DNA of 64,000 bases from an uncultured Paracoccaceae bacterium (GCA_947493145.1 CANLPZ010000001.1:806001-870000), one strand, 5' to 3'. Positions 31,057 through 40,191 are shown, counted from the first letter of the stretch. Numbers and translations: made by a program. The notes: a model not told the origin generated them from the letters alone.

Positions 31057-32322
31057 CTATAACCACTCAGGAATGGTATCGCGATTAACGATCTCGTCAA
31101 AGGTCGGACGTGGGCGAACAACCGCAAATTGATCGCCTTGAACCAAAACTTCGGGGATCAATGGGCGGGTATTGTATTCAGACGCCATCACGGCGCCATA
31201 AGCACCGGCAGATCGGAATGCCACCAAATCATCTGCTGCCATTTCTGGCAAATCGCGCCCCTTTGCAAAAGTGTCGCCGGATTCGCAAACGGGTCCAACA
31301 ATGTCATAGGGCATTTGTTCAACGCCCGCCGCCGGTTCGACGACCGGAACAATGTCATGATGTGCTTCGTACATGGCTGGACGGATAAGATCATTCATCG
31401 CACCGTCAAGGATCAGAAACTTTCTGTCCTCGCCCTCTTTTACATAGATCACTTTGGTCAGCATGATACCTGCGTTGCCTGCAATCAAACGCCCAGGTTC
31501 GATTTCGATCTCGCATCCCAAATGCCCCAAGGTTTCCTTGACCATTGCGCCGTATTCAGTCGGCAACGGCGGCGCTTCGTTTGAACGGGTGTACGGAATT
31601 CCCAACCCACCCCCAAGGTCGAGACGTGTAATTTCGTGCCCATCTGCGCGCAGGTCATTTGTTAGCTCTGCGACTTTTTGGTACGCCAATCGAAAGGGTT
31701 CCAAATCGGTCAACTGCGATCCAATGTGAACATCGATGCCAACAATTTTTAAGTTCGGCAAAGACGCGGCAAGCGCGTAAACTTCTTTTGCTCGCGAAAT
31801 GGGAATTCCGAACTTGTTTTCCGACTTACCGGTTGCGATTTTCGCATGGGTTTTTGCATCGACATCGGGATTCACGCGAATGGTTATCGGTGCGACGACG
31901 TCAAGTGACTGCGCAACGCGACTGATCACATGCATTTCCGGTTCGCTTTCGACGTTAAACTGGCGAATGCCGCCTGTTAACGCCGTGTGGATCTCTTCAG
32001 CCGTTTTCCCAACACCAGAAAACACAATCCGATCTGCTGATACACCAGCAGCTTTGGCCCGACGATATTCACCACCCGATACAACATCCATTCCCGCACC
32101 TGCGTCGCCCAGCAGTTTCAGGATCGCCTGATTGCTGGCCGCCTTCATCGCATAGCACACCAAATGGTCCATGCCGTCCAATGCGTCATCAAACAGTTTG
32201 TAGTGTCGCAAAAGAGTCGCCGCAGAATAGATATAACAAGGCGTCCCGACTTTGGCCGCGATTTCAGCAACGGGGACATCTTCGGCAAACAATGCGCCGT
32301 CACGATATAAAAAGTGATCCAT
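31057..32322 (-). CDS. lysA: Diaminopimelate decarboxylase
   Basis: A 421-residue PLP enzyme making L-lysine from meso-diaminopimelate, the last step of lysine synthesis. The N-terminal barrel carries the PLP lysine in VCYAMKAASN, with GMDVVSGGEYRRA, the IGSQLTDLEPF segment, and LDLGGGLGIPY. The C-terminal beta domain has the catalytic Cys in GPVCESGDTFAKGRDLP and GAYGAVMASEYN. AAGGACC precedes the ATG. It lies downstream of argH, the small lipoprotein and DUF2834 genes; the 146 bp before it hold no supported gene. Confidence 0.97.
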   Translation of the reverse strand: MDHFLYRDGALFAEDVPVAEIAAKVGTPCYIYSAATLLRHYKLFDDALDGMDHLVCYAMKAASNQAILKLLGDAGAGMDVVSGGEYRRAKAAGVSADRIVFSGVGKTAEEIHTALTGGIRQFNVESEPEMHVISRVAQSLDVVAPITIRVNPDVDAKTHAKIATGKSENKFGIPISRAKEVYALAASLPNLKIVGIDVHIGSQLTDLEPFRLAYQKVAELTNDLRADGHEITRLDLGGGLGIPYTRSNEAPPLPTEYGAMVKETLGHLGCEIEIEPGRLIAGNAGIMLTKVIYVKEGEDRKFLILDGAMNDLIRPAMYEAHHDIVPVVEPAAGVEQMPYDIVGPVCESGDTFAKGRDLPEMAADDLVAFRSAGAYGAVMASEYNTRPLIPEVLVQGDQFAVVRPRPTFDEIVNRDTIPEWL

Positions 32323-32468
32323 GGGTCAGGTCCTTACAAAACGTCTTGAGCGGCCTATCGCCCAGCACAGATTCACGCAACCCTTCGCGGTATTGATTGC
32401 CACAAAAGGTATGCACGTGTCGCGCTGGCGCAGCTCAAAACACGAGCGACGCACAGGCCACAACCGGA

Positions 32469-32780
32469 TCAAACCCAGCGACGCAACGCAAGATAAAGCG
32501 GAAGCCCGCAGCTTACCCCAATGCAAAATGTTGCAGGTATAGCAACCAGCGCTACGAAGTTTTTTTGCTGGAACGTTTCGACAAGAATCCACAGCGTCAA
32601 GGCAACCGCGGCAATTGTAAGATCCCAGACCAAACCGCTTGTCGCGGTGTTAACATGCCAAGCGTCGACCATGGCCAACAGGTCAAATCCGTTGGCGTTG
32701 AACCATGTCAGGAAATACGCCATAGGATGGATCGCACCCCAAATCGCAACCGCAATAAAGACCCAGCGCAAACGCTGCAT
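32469..32780 (-). CDS. DUF2834 domain membrane protein
   Basis: A 103-residue protein with three probable membrane helices (VFIAVAIWGAIHPMAYFLTW, then LVWDLTIAAVALTLWILVE and FVALVAIPATFCIGVSCGLP). These match the DUF2834 family of small integral membrane proteins with no known role. Its ATG directly follows the TAA of the lipoprotein gene with no gap, so it is probably translated by coupling. Stop is preceded by LYLALRRWV. Confidence 0.8.
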   Translation of the reverse strand: MQRLRWVFIAVAIWGAIHPMAYFLTWFNANGFDLLAMVDAWHVNTATSGLVWDLTIAAVALTLWILVETFQQKNFVALVAIPATFCIGVSCGLPLYLALRRWV

Positions 32781-32954
32781 TTATAGCCCAACCTTGATCG
32801 ATACAGGGCCTTTTTTTGCGCCAACACTTGCAGATGTTTTCACGCCACCGGTCCCAATTGAAATGCCCGCGTTGGCCGTGGGTTGCAACGGCGCACCATC
32901 CACGCCACATGACGCAAGAAACGCCAAAGCTGTTAGCCCAACAACATATTTCAT
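32781..32954 (-). CDS. Small lipoprotein between argH and DUF2834/lysA
   Basis: A 57-residue predicted lipoprotein. Signal peptide [16 protein letters not shown] with lipobox LASC (lipidated Cys at 16), then a short mature part with [16 protein letters not shown]. The sequence matches the type of small lipoprotein often annotated between argH and lysA in Rhodobacterales; function unknown. GGAAGGACAGACT precedes the ATG, which overlaps the argH stop by 4 nt. A longer frame upstream lies inside argH and is not needed. Confidence 0.75.
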   Translation of the reverse strand: MKYVVGLTALAFLASCGVDGAPLQPTANAGISIGTGGVKTSASVGAKKGPVSIKVGL

Positions 32955-34336
32955 AGTCTGTCCTTCCAAATCGCGACCTGTTCCCGCACATTGTTCGGTG
33001 CCGTACCGCCAAAACAGGTCCGTGACGCAACCGAATTATCGACCCCAAGGACGGAAAACACGTCTTCGGTGATGCCAGCATGTTCAGATTGCATATCTTC
33101 CAAGGACAAATCGGGCAAATCAACTCCGCGAGATTCTGCCAACGCAACCAAGGCACCCGTTACATGGTGGGCATCACGGAAAGGTAAGTTCAATTCGCGC
33201 ACCAACCAATCCGCCAAATCCGTCGCTGTTGAAAACCCAGAGGCCGCAGCAACCCGCAAACTGTCTTGGTTCGCGGTCATGTCTGAAACCATTCCAGTCA
33301 TTGCAGCCAAGGCCAGCATCAAATTGTCAGCAGCATCAAAAACCTGTTCTTTGTCTTCTTGCATGTCTTTTGAATAGGTCAGTGGCAGACCTTTCATCAC
33401 TGTGAACAGCGACACCATCGCCCCCATAATCCGCCCAATTTTGGCGCGGATCAATTCGGCCGCATCTGGGTTTTTCTTTTGTGGCATAATCGACGATCCG
33501 GTCGAAAACCGATCCGACAATGCAACAAATCGGAATTGAGCAGACGACCAAATCACTAATTCTTCTGCCATACGGCTGAGGTGCATTGCTGTAATTGACG
33601 ACGCCGCTAAAAATTCCAATGCAAAGTCACGATCGCTTACAGCGTCTAATGAATTCGCCATTGGCCGATCAAATCCCAGTGCTTTCGCTGTCATATCGCG
33701 GTCCAGTGGGAACGACGTTCCCGCCAGTGCCGCTGCACCAAGAGGGGATTCGTTCATGCGTTTACGCGCATCTTGGAACCGCGACATATCGCGGCTGAAC
33801 ATTTCGACATACGCCAGCATGTGGTGTCCCCATGTGACAGGTTGCGCGGTTTGCAAATGCGTGAACCCTGGCATGACCCAGTCGGCACCTGCTTCGGCCT
33901 GCGCAACCACAGCAGTCATTAGCGCTTGCAACCCCGCGATCGCGGCGTCGGTTTGGTCCCGAACCCACAAACGGAAATCTACGGCAACTTGGTCATTTCG
34001 GCTGCGTCCCGTGTGCAAACGCCCCGCGGGTTCGCCAATCAAATCCTTTAATCGAGCCTCAACATTCATGTGAATGTCTTCCAAAGCCGTCGAAAATGGA
34101 AATTTTCCTGTTTCAATCTCTGACAAGACCGTGAGCAGACCTTCCCTGATCGCGTCAGCATCTTTATCTGTGATAATGCCTTGCGCGGCCAACATGGCGG
34201 CGTGGGCTCTCGAACCGGCAATGTCTTGCGCAGCCAATCGTTGGTCAAATCCGATCGAAGCATTGATTGCTTCCATGATCGCATCAGGTCCAGCGGCAAA
34301 GCGGCCGCCCCACATTTCGTTTGAGGTCTTGGTCAT
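32951..34336 (-). CDS. argH: Argininosuccinate lyase
   Basis: A 461-residue fumarase/aspartase-superfamily enzyme that splits argininosuccinate to arginine and fumarate. It opens with [20 protein letters not shown], has the conserved [20 protein letters not shown], the [17 protein letters not shown] segment and the signature [17 protein letters not shown]. The start at 34336 follows AAGGGTG; an ATG at 34369 would extend 11 residues without family support. Only 22 bp separate its start from the divergent thioredoxin-like gene. Confidence 0.97.
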   Translation of the reverse strand: MTKTSNEMWGGRFAAGPDAIMEAINASIGFDQRLAAQDIAGSRAHAAMLAAQGIITDKDADAIREGLLTVLSEIETGKFPFSTALEDIHMNVEARLKDLIGEPAGRLHTGRSRNDQVAVDFRLWVRDQTDAAIAGLQALMTAVVAQAEAGADWVMPGFTHLQTAQPVTWGHHMLAYVEMFSRDMSRFQDARKRMNESPLGAAALAGTSFPLDRDMTAKALGFDRPMANSLDAVSDRDFALEFLAASSITAMHLSRMAEELVIWSSAQFRFVALSDRFSTGSSIMPQKKNPDAAELIRAKIGRIMGAMVSLFTVMKGLPLTYSKDMQEDKEQVFDAADNLMLALAAMTGMVSDMTANQDSLRVAAASGFSTATDLADWLVRELNLPFRDAHHVTGALVALAESRGVDLPDLSLEDMQSEHAGITEDVFSVLGVDNSVASRTCFGGTAPNNVREQVAIWKDRL

Positions 34337-34358
34337 TTCATCACCCTTCGGAGGGAAC
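34337..34358. promoter_or_regulatory. 22-bp divergent spacer holding the ribosome sites of argH and the TlpA gene
   Basis: The two ATGs face away from each other with 22 bp between them. CCCTTCGGAGGG at 34344-34355 is nearly symmetric and supplies a Shine-Dalgarno element on both strands: GGAGGG for the plus-strand gene and GAAGGG for argH. There is no room for promoters here, so both must begin inside the opposite gene. Confidence 0.7.
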
Positions 34359-34922
34359 ATGCAGTTCATTAAGTCAGCGATCCTTTATACGGCCCTAGCC
34401 TTTGGTGCAAATGCTGTCGTTGCCGATACCGCGGAATTAGAGGCGCTTCGCGAAGGAAACATGAAAAAACTTCAGTTTCATTCCGAACCCCGTGTCACAT
34501 CGGAAACTGTTTTTTTTGACGAAGCCGACGCAGAATTTACACTTGCCGACTTCAAGGGCGATTATGTTGTGTTGAATTTCTGGGCAACGTGGTGTGCACC
34601 GTGCCGGAAAGAAATGCCAAGCCTGTCAAACTTGCAGACCCATTTTGAAGACGACCCCGTAAACGTCGTGACGGTTGCAACGGGCCGTAACCCAGTTCCA
34701 GCAATGAAAATGTTTTTTAAGGAAATAAAGGTCGATAACCTGCCGCTGTTGCGCGATCCCAAACAAAAACTTGCGCGGGACATGGGGGTACTTGGTCTCC
34801 CGATTACCGTCATTCTTGACCCCGACGGGAAAGAAATCGCGCGCCTGCAAGGTGACGCTGAATGGGATAGCGAAAGCGCAATTGCAATCATCGAAGCGCT
34901 TGTTGCCAAAACTGGTTCATAA
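34359..34922 (+). CDS. TlpA-like thioredoxin family protein, exported
   Basis: A 187-residue protein with an N-terminal signal peptide ([20 protein letters not shown]) and a thioredoxin fold of the TlpA/ResA type. The redox motif is WCAPC in [16 protein letters not shown] (about 76-80), and the cis-Pro loop is [12 protein letters not shown]. TlpA proteins reduce disulfides in the periplasm, mainly in cytochrome oxidase and cytochrome c maturation. No heme or copper genes are adjacent. GGAGGGA precedes the ATG at 34359. An open frame running from 34074 is only an antisense extension into argH. Confidence 0.92.
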   Translation: MQFIKSAILYTALAFGANAVVADTAELEALREGNMKKLQFHSEPRVTSETVFFDEADAEFTLADFKGDYVVLNFWATWCAPCRKEMPSLSNLQTHFEDDPVNVVTVATGRNPVPAMKMFFKEIKVDNLPLLRDPKQKLARDMGVLGLPITVILDPDGKEIARLQGDAEWDSESAIAIIEALVAKTGS

Positions 34923-35004
34923 GTTTCGTTATTTAAAGATTTAGATGTTTACCCTGCCTTAGGGATGATCCGGCAATGTTGCGCCATGCGCATAGGAGCC
35001 GGAC

Positions 35005-35847
35005 ATGACAACATTCTCATCTAATTTCGATCCTCTCTCAACAGATGGGATGTCCGATCCGTTGACACAGGCGATTTCATTGCGCGATCGACACACGATC
35101 GACATGGTAAAAGCTGCGCTGTCCCACAAACAAACACTTTTAGCGTTTCAACCGATTGTCACGGCGCAGGATCCGACACAAGTCGCCTTTCACGAAGGAT
35201 TGTTTCGTGTCCTCGACAACACGGGGCGCATTATTCCAGCAAAGGATTTCATGCCGGCCGTCGAAAACACCGAGGTCGGTCGCCTGATTGATTGTGCGGC
35301 GCTTGAAATGGGGCTACGCGAACTTGCAGAAAATCCCGACCTTCGGCTTTCAATAAATATGTCAGCGCGCAGCATCGGGTACCGAAAATGGACGTCAATT
35401 TTGGATGCCTATTTAACCGAACATCCTTTGATCGGTGAACGCTTGATACTCGAAATTACAGAACGGTCCGCAATGACCATCCCAGATTTGGTTGTGAGCT
35501 TTATGAAAGACCTGCAACGCAAAGGAATCGCCTTTGCACTTGACGATTTCGGAGCAGGCTACACCGCGTTTCGCTATCTCAAAGAATTTTATTTCGATAT
35601 CTTAAAGGTCGACGCAATCTTTACACAAGGCGTGGCGGAAGATGCCGGAAACCAAGTCATCTGCGAGGCGATACTTTCTGTTGGAAAACACTTTGACATG
35701 GTGACCGTCGCGGAAAACATCGAAACCCTTGAAGACGCGCAATTTTTAACCTCCGCGGGTTTCGATTGCCTTCAAGGTCATTTGTTTGGCGCCCCAAAAA
35801 CGGTTCCAGATTGGCGGGAATCCGCAACAAAGCAACGCACGGCTTAA
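35005..35847 (+). CDS. Cyclic di-GMP phosphodiesterase (EAL domain only)
   Basis: A 280-residue stand-alone EAL protein that would hydrolyse cyclic di-GMP to pGpG. Residues expected for activity are present: EGL at 64-66 in place of EAL, Asn118 in INMSARS, Glu in LEITER (about 150-153), DDFGAG at 180-185, Lys201 in LKVDAIF, Glu237 in VAENIE and Gln257. The roughly 35 residues before the domain are polar with no membrane segment or known sensor. No GGDEF partner lies in the window. AGGAGCCGGAC precedes the ATG. Because the residues are retained I infer an active enzyme in the cytosol. Confidence 0.9.
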   Translation: MTTFSSNFDPLSTDGMSDPLTQAISLRDRHTIDMVKAALSHKQTLLAFQPIVTAQDPTQVAFHEGLFRVLDNTGRIIPAKDFMPAVENTEVGRLIDCAALEMGLRELAENPDLRLSINMSARSIGYRKWTSILDAYLTEHPLIGERLILEITERSAMTIPDLVVSFMKDLQRKGIAFALDDFGAGYTAFRYLKEFYFDILKVDAIFTQGVAEDAGNQVICEAILSVGKHFDMVTVAENIETLEDAQFLTSAGFDCLQGHLFGAPKTVPDWRESATKQRTA

Positions 35848-35937
35848 CCTTCGCCGCGGTGCGGCATTTTGACAAGCATGAATAGGCGTATTGCTTTGCT
35901 TCCCTTATTTTCCTAACGTCAACCTTGAATAGCTCCG

Positions 35938-35962
35938 CTGCAATTGCAGCAATGCAGCTGCA
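35938..35962. promoter_or_regulatory. Candidate PhaR operator upstream of phaA
   Basis: CTGCAATTGCAG (35938-35949) is a perfect 12-bp palindrome and TGCAGCTGCA (35953-35962) a perfect 10-bp palindrome, with centres 14 bp apart. They fit the CTGC-N(3-4)-GCAG pattern I recall for PhaR, the repressor of polyhydroxybutyrate genes in related alphaproteobacteria. The pair ends 23 bp before the phaA start. Confidence 0.55.
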
Positions 35963-35984
35963 AAATGACCAAGGAGAAATAAGT

Positions 35985-37163
35985 ATGACAAATATCGTAA
36001 TCGCTTCTGCCGCGCGGACAGCCGTGGGCAGCTTTGGTGGATCATTCGCAACCACCCCAGCGCATGACTTGGGCGCAGGCGTTCTGAAAGAAGTCGTTGC
36101 ACGCGCCGGTATCGACGCCGCTGAAGTGTCTGAAACGATCCTTGGTCAAGTCCTGACCGCTGCGCAGGGTCAAAACCCTGCACGCCAGGCCCATATCAAC
36201 GCTGGTCTGCCCGTCGAATCCGCCGCTTGGAGCATTAACCAAGTTTGTGGTTCTGGCCTTCGCGCCGTTGCGCTTGGTGCCCAGCATATCCAGCTTGGCG
36301 ATGCAGATATTGTTGCCGCTGGCGGCCAAGAAAACATGACCCTTTCCCCTCATGCCGCGCACCTGCGTGCTGGGCACAAAATGGGCGATATGAAATACAT
36401 CGACACGATGATCCGTGACGGGTTGTGGGACGCGTTCAATGGCTATCACATGGGTCAGACGGCGGAAAATGTTGCCGAACAGTGGCAGATTTCTCGTGAG
36501 GCGCAGGATGAATTCGCTTTGGCATCACAGAACAAAGCGGAAGCCGCGCAAAAGGCGGGTAAGTTTGCTGACGAAATCGTCGCATACACAGTCAAACACC
36601 GCAAAGGCGACATCACTGTTGATAGCGACGAATACATCCGCCACGGCGCCACATTGGATGCGATGGCGAAAATGCGTCCAGCCTTTGTACGTGACGGCGG
36701 AACGGTAACTGCCGCGAATGCATCAGGCCTAAATGACGGCGCGGCTGCAACTTTGCTCATGTCTGCCGAAAACGCTGAAAAACGCGGGATCGAACCATTG
36801 GCACGCATCGCGAGCTACGCAACAGCAGGATTGGATCCGACGATTATGGGCGTCGGCCCAATCCACGCCAGCCGCAAAGCGTTGGAAAAGGCCGGATGGA
36901 AAGCGGAAGATCTGGACCTTGTTGAAGCAAACGAAGCTTTTGCCGCGCAAGCTTGCGCTGTGAACAAGGACATGGGTTGGAACCCAGAGGTCGTGAACGT
37001 TAATGGCGGAGCAATCGCGATCGGTCACCCCATTGGGGCTTCTGGCTGTCGTATCCTGAATACACTTTTGTTTGAGATGAAACGACGAGATGCAAAAAAG
37101 GGTTTAGCGACGCTTTGCATTGGCGGCGGCATGGGTGTCGCAATGTGTTTAGAGCGTGACTGA
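35985..37163 (+). CDS. phaA: Acetyl-CoA acetyltransferase (beta-ketothiolase)
   Basis: A 392-residue thiolase joining two acetyl-CoA into acetoacetyl-CoA. It opens with [18 protein letters not shown]; the nucleophile Cys is in [14 protein letters not shown] (about 88); the C-terminal acid-base elements are [17 protein letters not shown] and [13 protein letters not shown]. The ATG at 35985 follows AAGGAG; a 20-residue upstream extension lacks family sequence. With phaB 93 bp downstream it forms the first two steps of polyhydroxybutyrate synthesis; the synthase gene is not in the window. Confidence 0.97.
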   Translation: MTNIVIASAARTAVGSFGGSFATTPAHDLGAGVLKEVVARAGIDAAEVSETILGQVLTAAQGQNPARQAHINAGLPVESAAWSINQVCGSGLRAVALGAQHIQLGDADIVAAGGQENMTLSPHAAHLRAGHKMGDMKYIDTMIRDGLWDAFNGYHMGQTAENVAEQWQISREAQDEFALASQNKAEAAQKAGKFADEIVAYTVKHRKGDITVDSDEYIRHGATLDAMAKMRPAFVRDGGTVTAANASGLNDGAAATLLMSAENAEKRGIEPLARIASYATAGLDPTIMGVGPIHASRKALEKAGWKAEDLDLVEANEAFAAQACAVNKDMGWNPEVVNVNGGAIAIGHPIGASGCRILNTLLFEMKRRDAKKGLATLCIGGGMGVAMCLERD

Positions 37164-37181
37164 ACGTCACACCGGCCACCC

Positions 37182-37210
37182 ACCTACGCGCAACAATGTT
37201 GCGCATAGGT
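37182..37210 (+). promoter_or_regulatory. Inverted repeat between phaA and phaB
   Basis: ACCTA-C-GCGCAA pairs with TTGCGC-A-TAGGT around CAATG, with a single mismatch. At the DNA level the inner arms GCGCAACA and TGTTGCGC form a perfect 17-bp palindrome. The plus-strand sequence after it is A-rich, not T-rich, so it is not an ordinary terminator; a processing or stabilising hairpin, or an operator, is possible. Confidence 0.5.
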
Positions 37211-37256
37211 AAAAAAATACGTAATTTGATTTCAAGGAAGATTTCAGGAGATTCTC

Positions 37257-37982
37257 ATGTCACGTGTAGCACTAGTCACAGGCGGTTCCCGCGGAATCGG
37301 CGCAGCAATTTCACAAAAGCTGGCGTCTGAGGGATACAAAGTTGCAGCCACTTTTGCCGGAAACGAAGAAAAGGCCGCTGCGTTTACTGCGGAAACAGGT
37401 ATTAAGACGTACAAATGGGACGTCGCGGATTACGAAGCATGTGCCGCTGGCATTGCGCAAGTCGAAGCAGACCTCGGTTCCGTCGATGTTTTGGTAAACA
37501 ACGCGGGAATCACGCGCGACGCGCCATTCCATAAGATGTCACCGCAACAATGGTCTGACGTCATGAACACCAACCTAAGTGGTGTCTTTAACATGACCCA
37601 TCCGTTGTGGCCGGGAATGCGCGAACGTAAATTCGGTCGTGTGATAACGATCTCTTCAATCAACGGTCAAAAGGGCCAATTCGCCCAAGCAAATTATGCC
37701 GCGGCAAAGGCGGGCGATATCGGCTTTACAAAAGCGCTGGCTCAAGAAGGCGCGCGCGCAGGGATCACAGTGAACGTCATCTGCCCAGGGTACATCAACA
37801 CAGAGATGATGAGCACCATTCCTGAAAAAGTCATGGACGAAGTCATCTTGCCACAAATCCCTGTTGGTCGTTTGGGCGAGCCAGAAGAAATCGCGCGTTG
37901 CGTTGCTTTCCTTGCGTCTGACGAGGCGGCATTTATCACCGGTTCAACGATTACGGCAAACGGTGGTCAGTACATGACCTAA
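37257..37982 (+). CDS. phaB: Acetoacetyl-CoA reductase
   Basis: A 241-residue short-chain dehydrogenase that reduces acetoacetyl-CoA to (R)-3-hydroxybutyryl-CoA with NADPH. The cofactor motif is VTGGSRGIGAAIS; NNAGITRDAPFHKMSP follows; the catalytic Ser is in ISSINGQKGQFAQANYAAAK (20 residues) with Tyr and Lys in YAAAK. The segment VCPGYINTEM and the C-terminal FITGSTITANGGQYM are typical of PhaB. CAGGAG precedes the ATG. Followed by a terminator at 38002-38035. Confidence 0.95.
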   Translation: MSRVALVTGGSRGIGAAISQKLASEGYKVAATFAGNEEKAAAFTAETGIKTYKWDVADYEACAAGIAQVEADLGSVDVLVNNAGITRDAPFHKMSPQQWSDVMNTNLSGVFNMTHPLWPGMRERKFGRVITISSINGQKGQFAQANYAAAKAGDIGFTKALAQEGARAGITVNVICPGYINTEMMSTIPEKVMDEVILPQIPVGRLGEPEEIARCVAFLASDEAAFITGSTITANGGQYMT

Positions 37983-38001
37983 GGACTGCAATTCCAAGAG
38001 G

Positions 38002-38035
38002 AAAAGGCGTGGCTTTTGCCGCGCCTTTTTCTTTT
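38002..38035 (+). terminator. Terminator of the phaA-phaB operon
   Basis: AAAAGGCGTGGC pairs with GCCGCGCCTTTT (one G-U pair) around TTTT, and TTTTTCTTTTG follows. It lies 20 nt past the phaB stop. Confidence 0.9.
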
Positions 38036-38079
38036 GTTCAAAGCAGATCGCAATTAGTTTGGTACCAGAGGTGCAAAAA

Positions 38080-38958
38080 ATGAAACACGCGACACAAATT
38101 GGGTTTGGTGCCATTTTACTTTGGTCTCTATTGGCTGTGTTTACAGTCGGGTCCAAACCGGTCCCACCCTTGCAATTGAATGCAATGTGTTTTGCGATCG
38201 GCGGATGTGTTGGTTTGATCTGGGTGTTTGTGTCCGGCACATTAAACCAGCTCCGCACCGTTCCCGTACACGTCTATGCCATCGGCACTGCTGGTCTTTT
38301 CGGGTATCACTTCCTGTATTTCACAGCACTGCGGTTGGCCCCGCCAGCGCAAGCTGGGTTGATCGCGTATTTGTGGCCCCTACTGATCGTTTTGTTGTCG
38401 GGGCTTTTACCGAATGAAAAACTATCGAAACTCCATGTCGTCGGCGCAGGGTTGGGATTTGCTGGCGTCGCAATTTTGATGGGTGATGCATGGCGTTTCA
38501 ATTCGGACAGCGCGTTTGGATTGGTGGTCGCGCTGCTGTGCGCCTTTACATGGGCTGGCTATTCCGTGGTAAGCCGCACATTCGGCACCATTCCCACGTC
38601 AAGCGTTGCTGTGTTTTGCGTCGCTACTGCGGTTTTAAGTGCCATCGGTCATGCGATGTTCGAAACGACGATTTGGCCGAACGATCCAAAGACTTGGGGA
38701 AGTATTCTGGCGCTCGGCTTGGGGCCGGTCGGCGCCGCGTTTTATTTGTGGGACATCGGTGTTAAAAACGGCGACATACAATTTTTAGGCGTTTGTTCTT
38801 ATGCCGCGCCGGTCTTATCCACACTTGCGTTGGTCATAACTGGATTTGCGGACCTGTCATCCGCCTTGTTCATGTCGCTTGCGCTCATTGTTGGGGGTGC
38901 GGCACTTGCAGGTTTTGCAAGCACCGCCAATTCATCTACGTCTGAGACAGACGTGTAA
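38080..38958 (+). CDS. EamA/DMT family transporter
   Basis: A 292-residue membrane protein with about ten helices in two EamA repeats (for example ILLWSLLAVFTVGS, FGYHFLYFTALRLAPPAQAG and LIAYLWPLLIVLLSGLLP in the first; WAGYSVVSRTFGT and AAPVLSTLALVITGFADLS in the second). The drug/metabolite transporter superfamily includes many amino-acid and metabolite exporters; the substrate cannot be read from sequence. The ATG at 38080 has AGAGGTG 5 nt upstream; a TTG at 38059 is a weaker alternative. Its 3' end overlaps the convergent DUF465 gene by 23 bp. Confidence 0.88.
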   Translation: MKHATQIGFGAILLWSLLAVFTVGSKPVPPLQLNAMCFAIGGCVGLIWVFVSGTLNQLRTVPVHVYAIGTAGLFGYHFLYFTALRLAPPAQAGLIAYLWPLLIVLLSGLLPNEKLSKLHVVGAGLGFAGVAILMGDAWRFNSDSAFGLVVALLCAFTWAGYSVVSRTFGTIPTSSVAVFCVATAVLSAIGHAMFETTIWPNDPKTWGSILALGLGPVGAAFYLWDIGVKNGDIQFLGVCSYAAPVLSTLALVITGFADLSSALFMSLALIVGGAALAGFASTANSSTSETDV

Positions 38959-39103
38959 TTTCTTCTTTTAAAGCAAGCTTTTGTTTCTTTAGCGTTGCAA
39001 TTTCCATGTTGTTAATACTCGGGCTCTTTTGGGCCTGTTCGACTTCATTGGATAAGTGTTGATGCTTCTTTCGCAGTTCCTGAAGGTGCGAATTTAGGCT
39101 CAT
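38936..39103 (-). CDS. YdcH / DUF465 family small coiled-coil protein
   Basis: A 55-residue protein: MSLNSHLQELRKKHQHLSNE at the start, a middle KSPSINNMEIATLKKQKLAL and an end EEITRLSQT. The pattern of heptads with a central Ser-Pro-X-Ile break matches the DUF465/YdcH family of small helical-hairpin proteins; function unknown. AGGAGAAAGCC precedes the ATG at 39103. It overlaps the last 23 bp of the EamA gene on the other strand. The 120 bp downstream of its start region, to 39223, hold nothing I can identify. Confidence 0.85.
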   Translation of the reverse strand: MSLNSHLQELRKKHQHLSNEVEQAQKSPSINNMEIATLKKQKLALKEEITRLSQT

Positions 39104-39223
39104 GGCTTTCTCCTCTGATGTTTGTGAATAGACTTAACTGAGCATAAAAATATCAATCTGTCACGCTGCAACTGCATCCGTGCCAACATTCGGCTAGGTT
39201 GCGCTGAAAGTATTTCCAACTCG

Positions 39224-39979
39224 TTAACAACAGATCGGAAAAGCGGCACCGTCGCGAAGAACAGATTTAATTTCATCACGATAGCTGTCGCCATCCTTTT
39301 GGTGAACATCCCCATCGTGCAACGCAACCGGTGAACACATGATAAAATCACCCTTTGAGTTTTTTCGCGATCGAACAATCACAAGATGCGGACGCCGCCC
39401 CGCGCGGGCTGTAATTGGGATAACGTGAATGTCCCCCATTGAACCAACCTGAGGCGCTAAAATTTCTGGCAGGCGTTCCATACGCTGAATAATCGACAGT
39501 TGGCCCTTTGGCGCTGTACGTTTCATGCCCACCTCGACCCATTTCGACAACGGAACATCGGCACGAAACGCTGTGTTTTTGCCGGTATTTTCGGACGCAG
39601 CCCCATGCCCGGATTTAAAATAGGGTGGGTTCGCGATCACGTGATCATATGTTTGGTTACGGACATCCGCGGGTAGATTTACAATATCAGCGGTTCGAAT
39701 ATCCGCTGTGAACCCGTTGTTTTGCGCGTTCTTCTGCGCCAGCGTCGCGTAATCGTCTTGGACCTCAATTCCAGTCAACGAAACGTGTGGAACCCGCGCT
39801 GCAAGACAAAACATCGCGGCCCCAACACCGCACCCTAAATCCAAAACGGTCTGGCCGGACGTTGCGGGAACGGATGCAGCCAAAAAAACCGGATCGGCGC
39901 CCGCGCGGTATCCTTTGGCAGGTTGGCACAAATCGATACGCCCCCCCAGAAACGCATCTGTCGTCGTTTCCATTATCAT
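39224..39979 (-). CDS. tRNA1(Val) (adenine-N6)-methyltransferase-like protein
   Basis: A 251-residue class I SAM-dependent methyltransferase. The opening DAFLGGRIDLCQPAKGYRAG is typical of the TrmN6/YfiC group. Motif I is VLDLGCGVGAAMFCLA (about 46-60), motif II IEVQDDYA, and the catalytic motif is IANPPYF (about 117-122), which marks N6-adenine or glutamine methyltransferases. Modification of A37 in tRNA1(Val) is the known role of the group; assignment is at family level. The start overlaps the DUF2007 stop by 4 nt. Confidence 0.85.
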   Translation of the reverse strand: MIMETTTDAFLGGRIDLCQPAKGYRAGADPVFLAASVPATSGQTVLDLGCGVGAAMFCLAARVPHVSLTGIEVQDDYATLAQKNAQNNGFTADIRTADIVNLPADVRNQTYDHVIANPPYFKSGHGAASENTGKNTAFRADVPLSKWVEVGMKRTAPKGQLSIIQRMERLPEILAPQVGSMGDIHVIPITARAGRRPHLVIVRSRKNSKGDFIMCSPVALHDGDVHQKDGDSYRDEIKSVLRDGAAFPICC

Positions 39980-40191
39980 TGCCCTAAATCAATATCGTTA
40001 TCGAGCATGACCGCACGTGCCATAAACAGGTCCTGTGCGCGTACCATCAAGCGGCGCGGCAAAATGCCGATTGAACCTTCAAGCGTGCTGATATTTAAGT
40101 CCAACTCAAAGGTATCTATACCTTCCCCATCCAAAAGGGCTTTGGCAAAGGCGATCACTGTTGGGTCATTTGTGCGTAAAAGCTCTTTCAT
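39976..40191 (-). CDS. DUF2007 domain protein
   Basis: A 71-residue protein of the DUF2007 (putative signal-transducing protein) type: MKELLRTNDPTVIAFAKALL, a short loop, then ISTLEGSIGILPRRLMV and a C-terminal helix DLFMARAVMLDNDI. The family resembles half of a ferredoxin-like fold and has no proven role. The start at 40191 gives the family N-terminus; the open frame upstream is unrelated sequence. It is divergent from the polyprenyl synthase gene by about 55 bp. Confidence 0.85.
   Translation of the reverse strand: MKELLRTNDPTVIAFAKALLDGEGIDTFELDLNISTLEGSIGILPRRLMVRAQDLFMARAVMLDNDIDLGQ

Noticed and set aside
32326..32592. Minus-strand frame of 88 codons over the gap before lysA
   Set aside because: It overlaps the end of the DUF2834 gene in another frame, is rich in Cys and Arg, and has no family signal; a real gene here is not supported.
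34074..34358. N-terminal extension of the TlpA-like gene
   Set aside because: It is antisense to argH; the ATG at 34359 gives a proper signal peptide and follows GGAGGGA.
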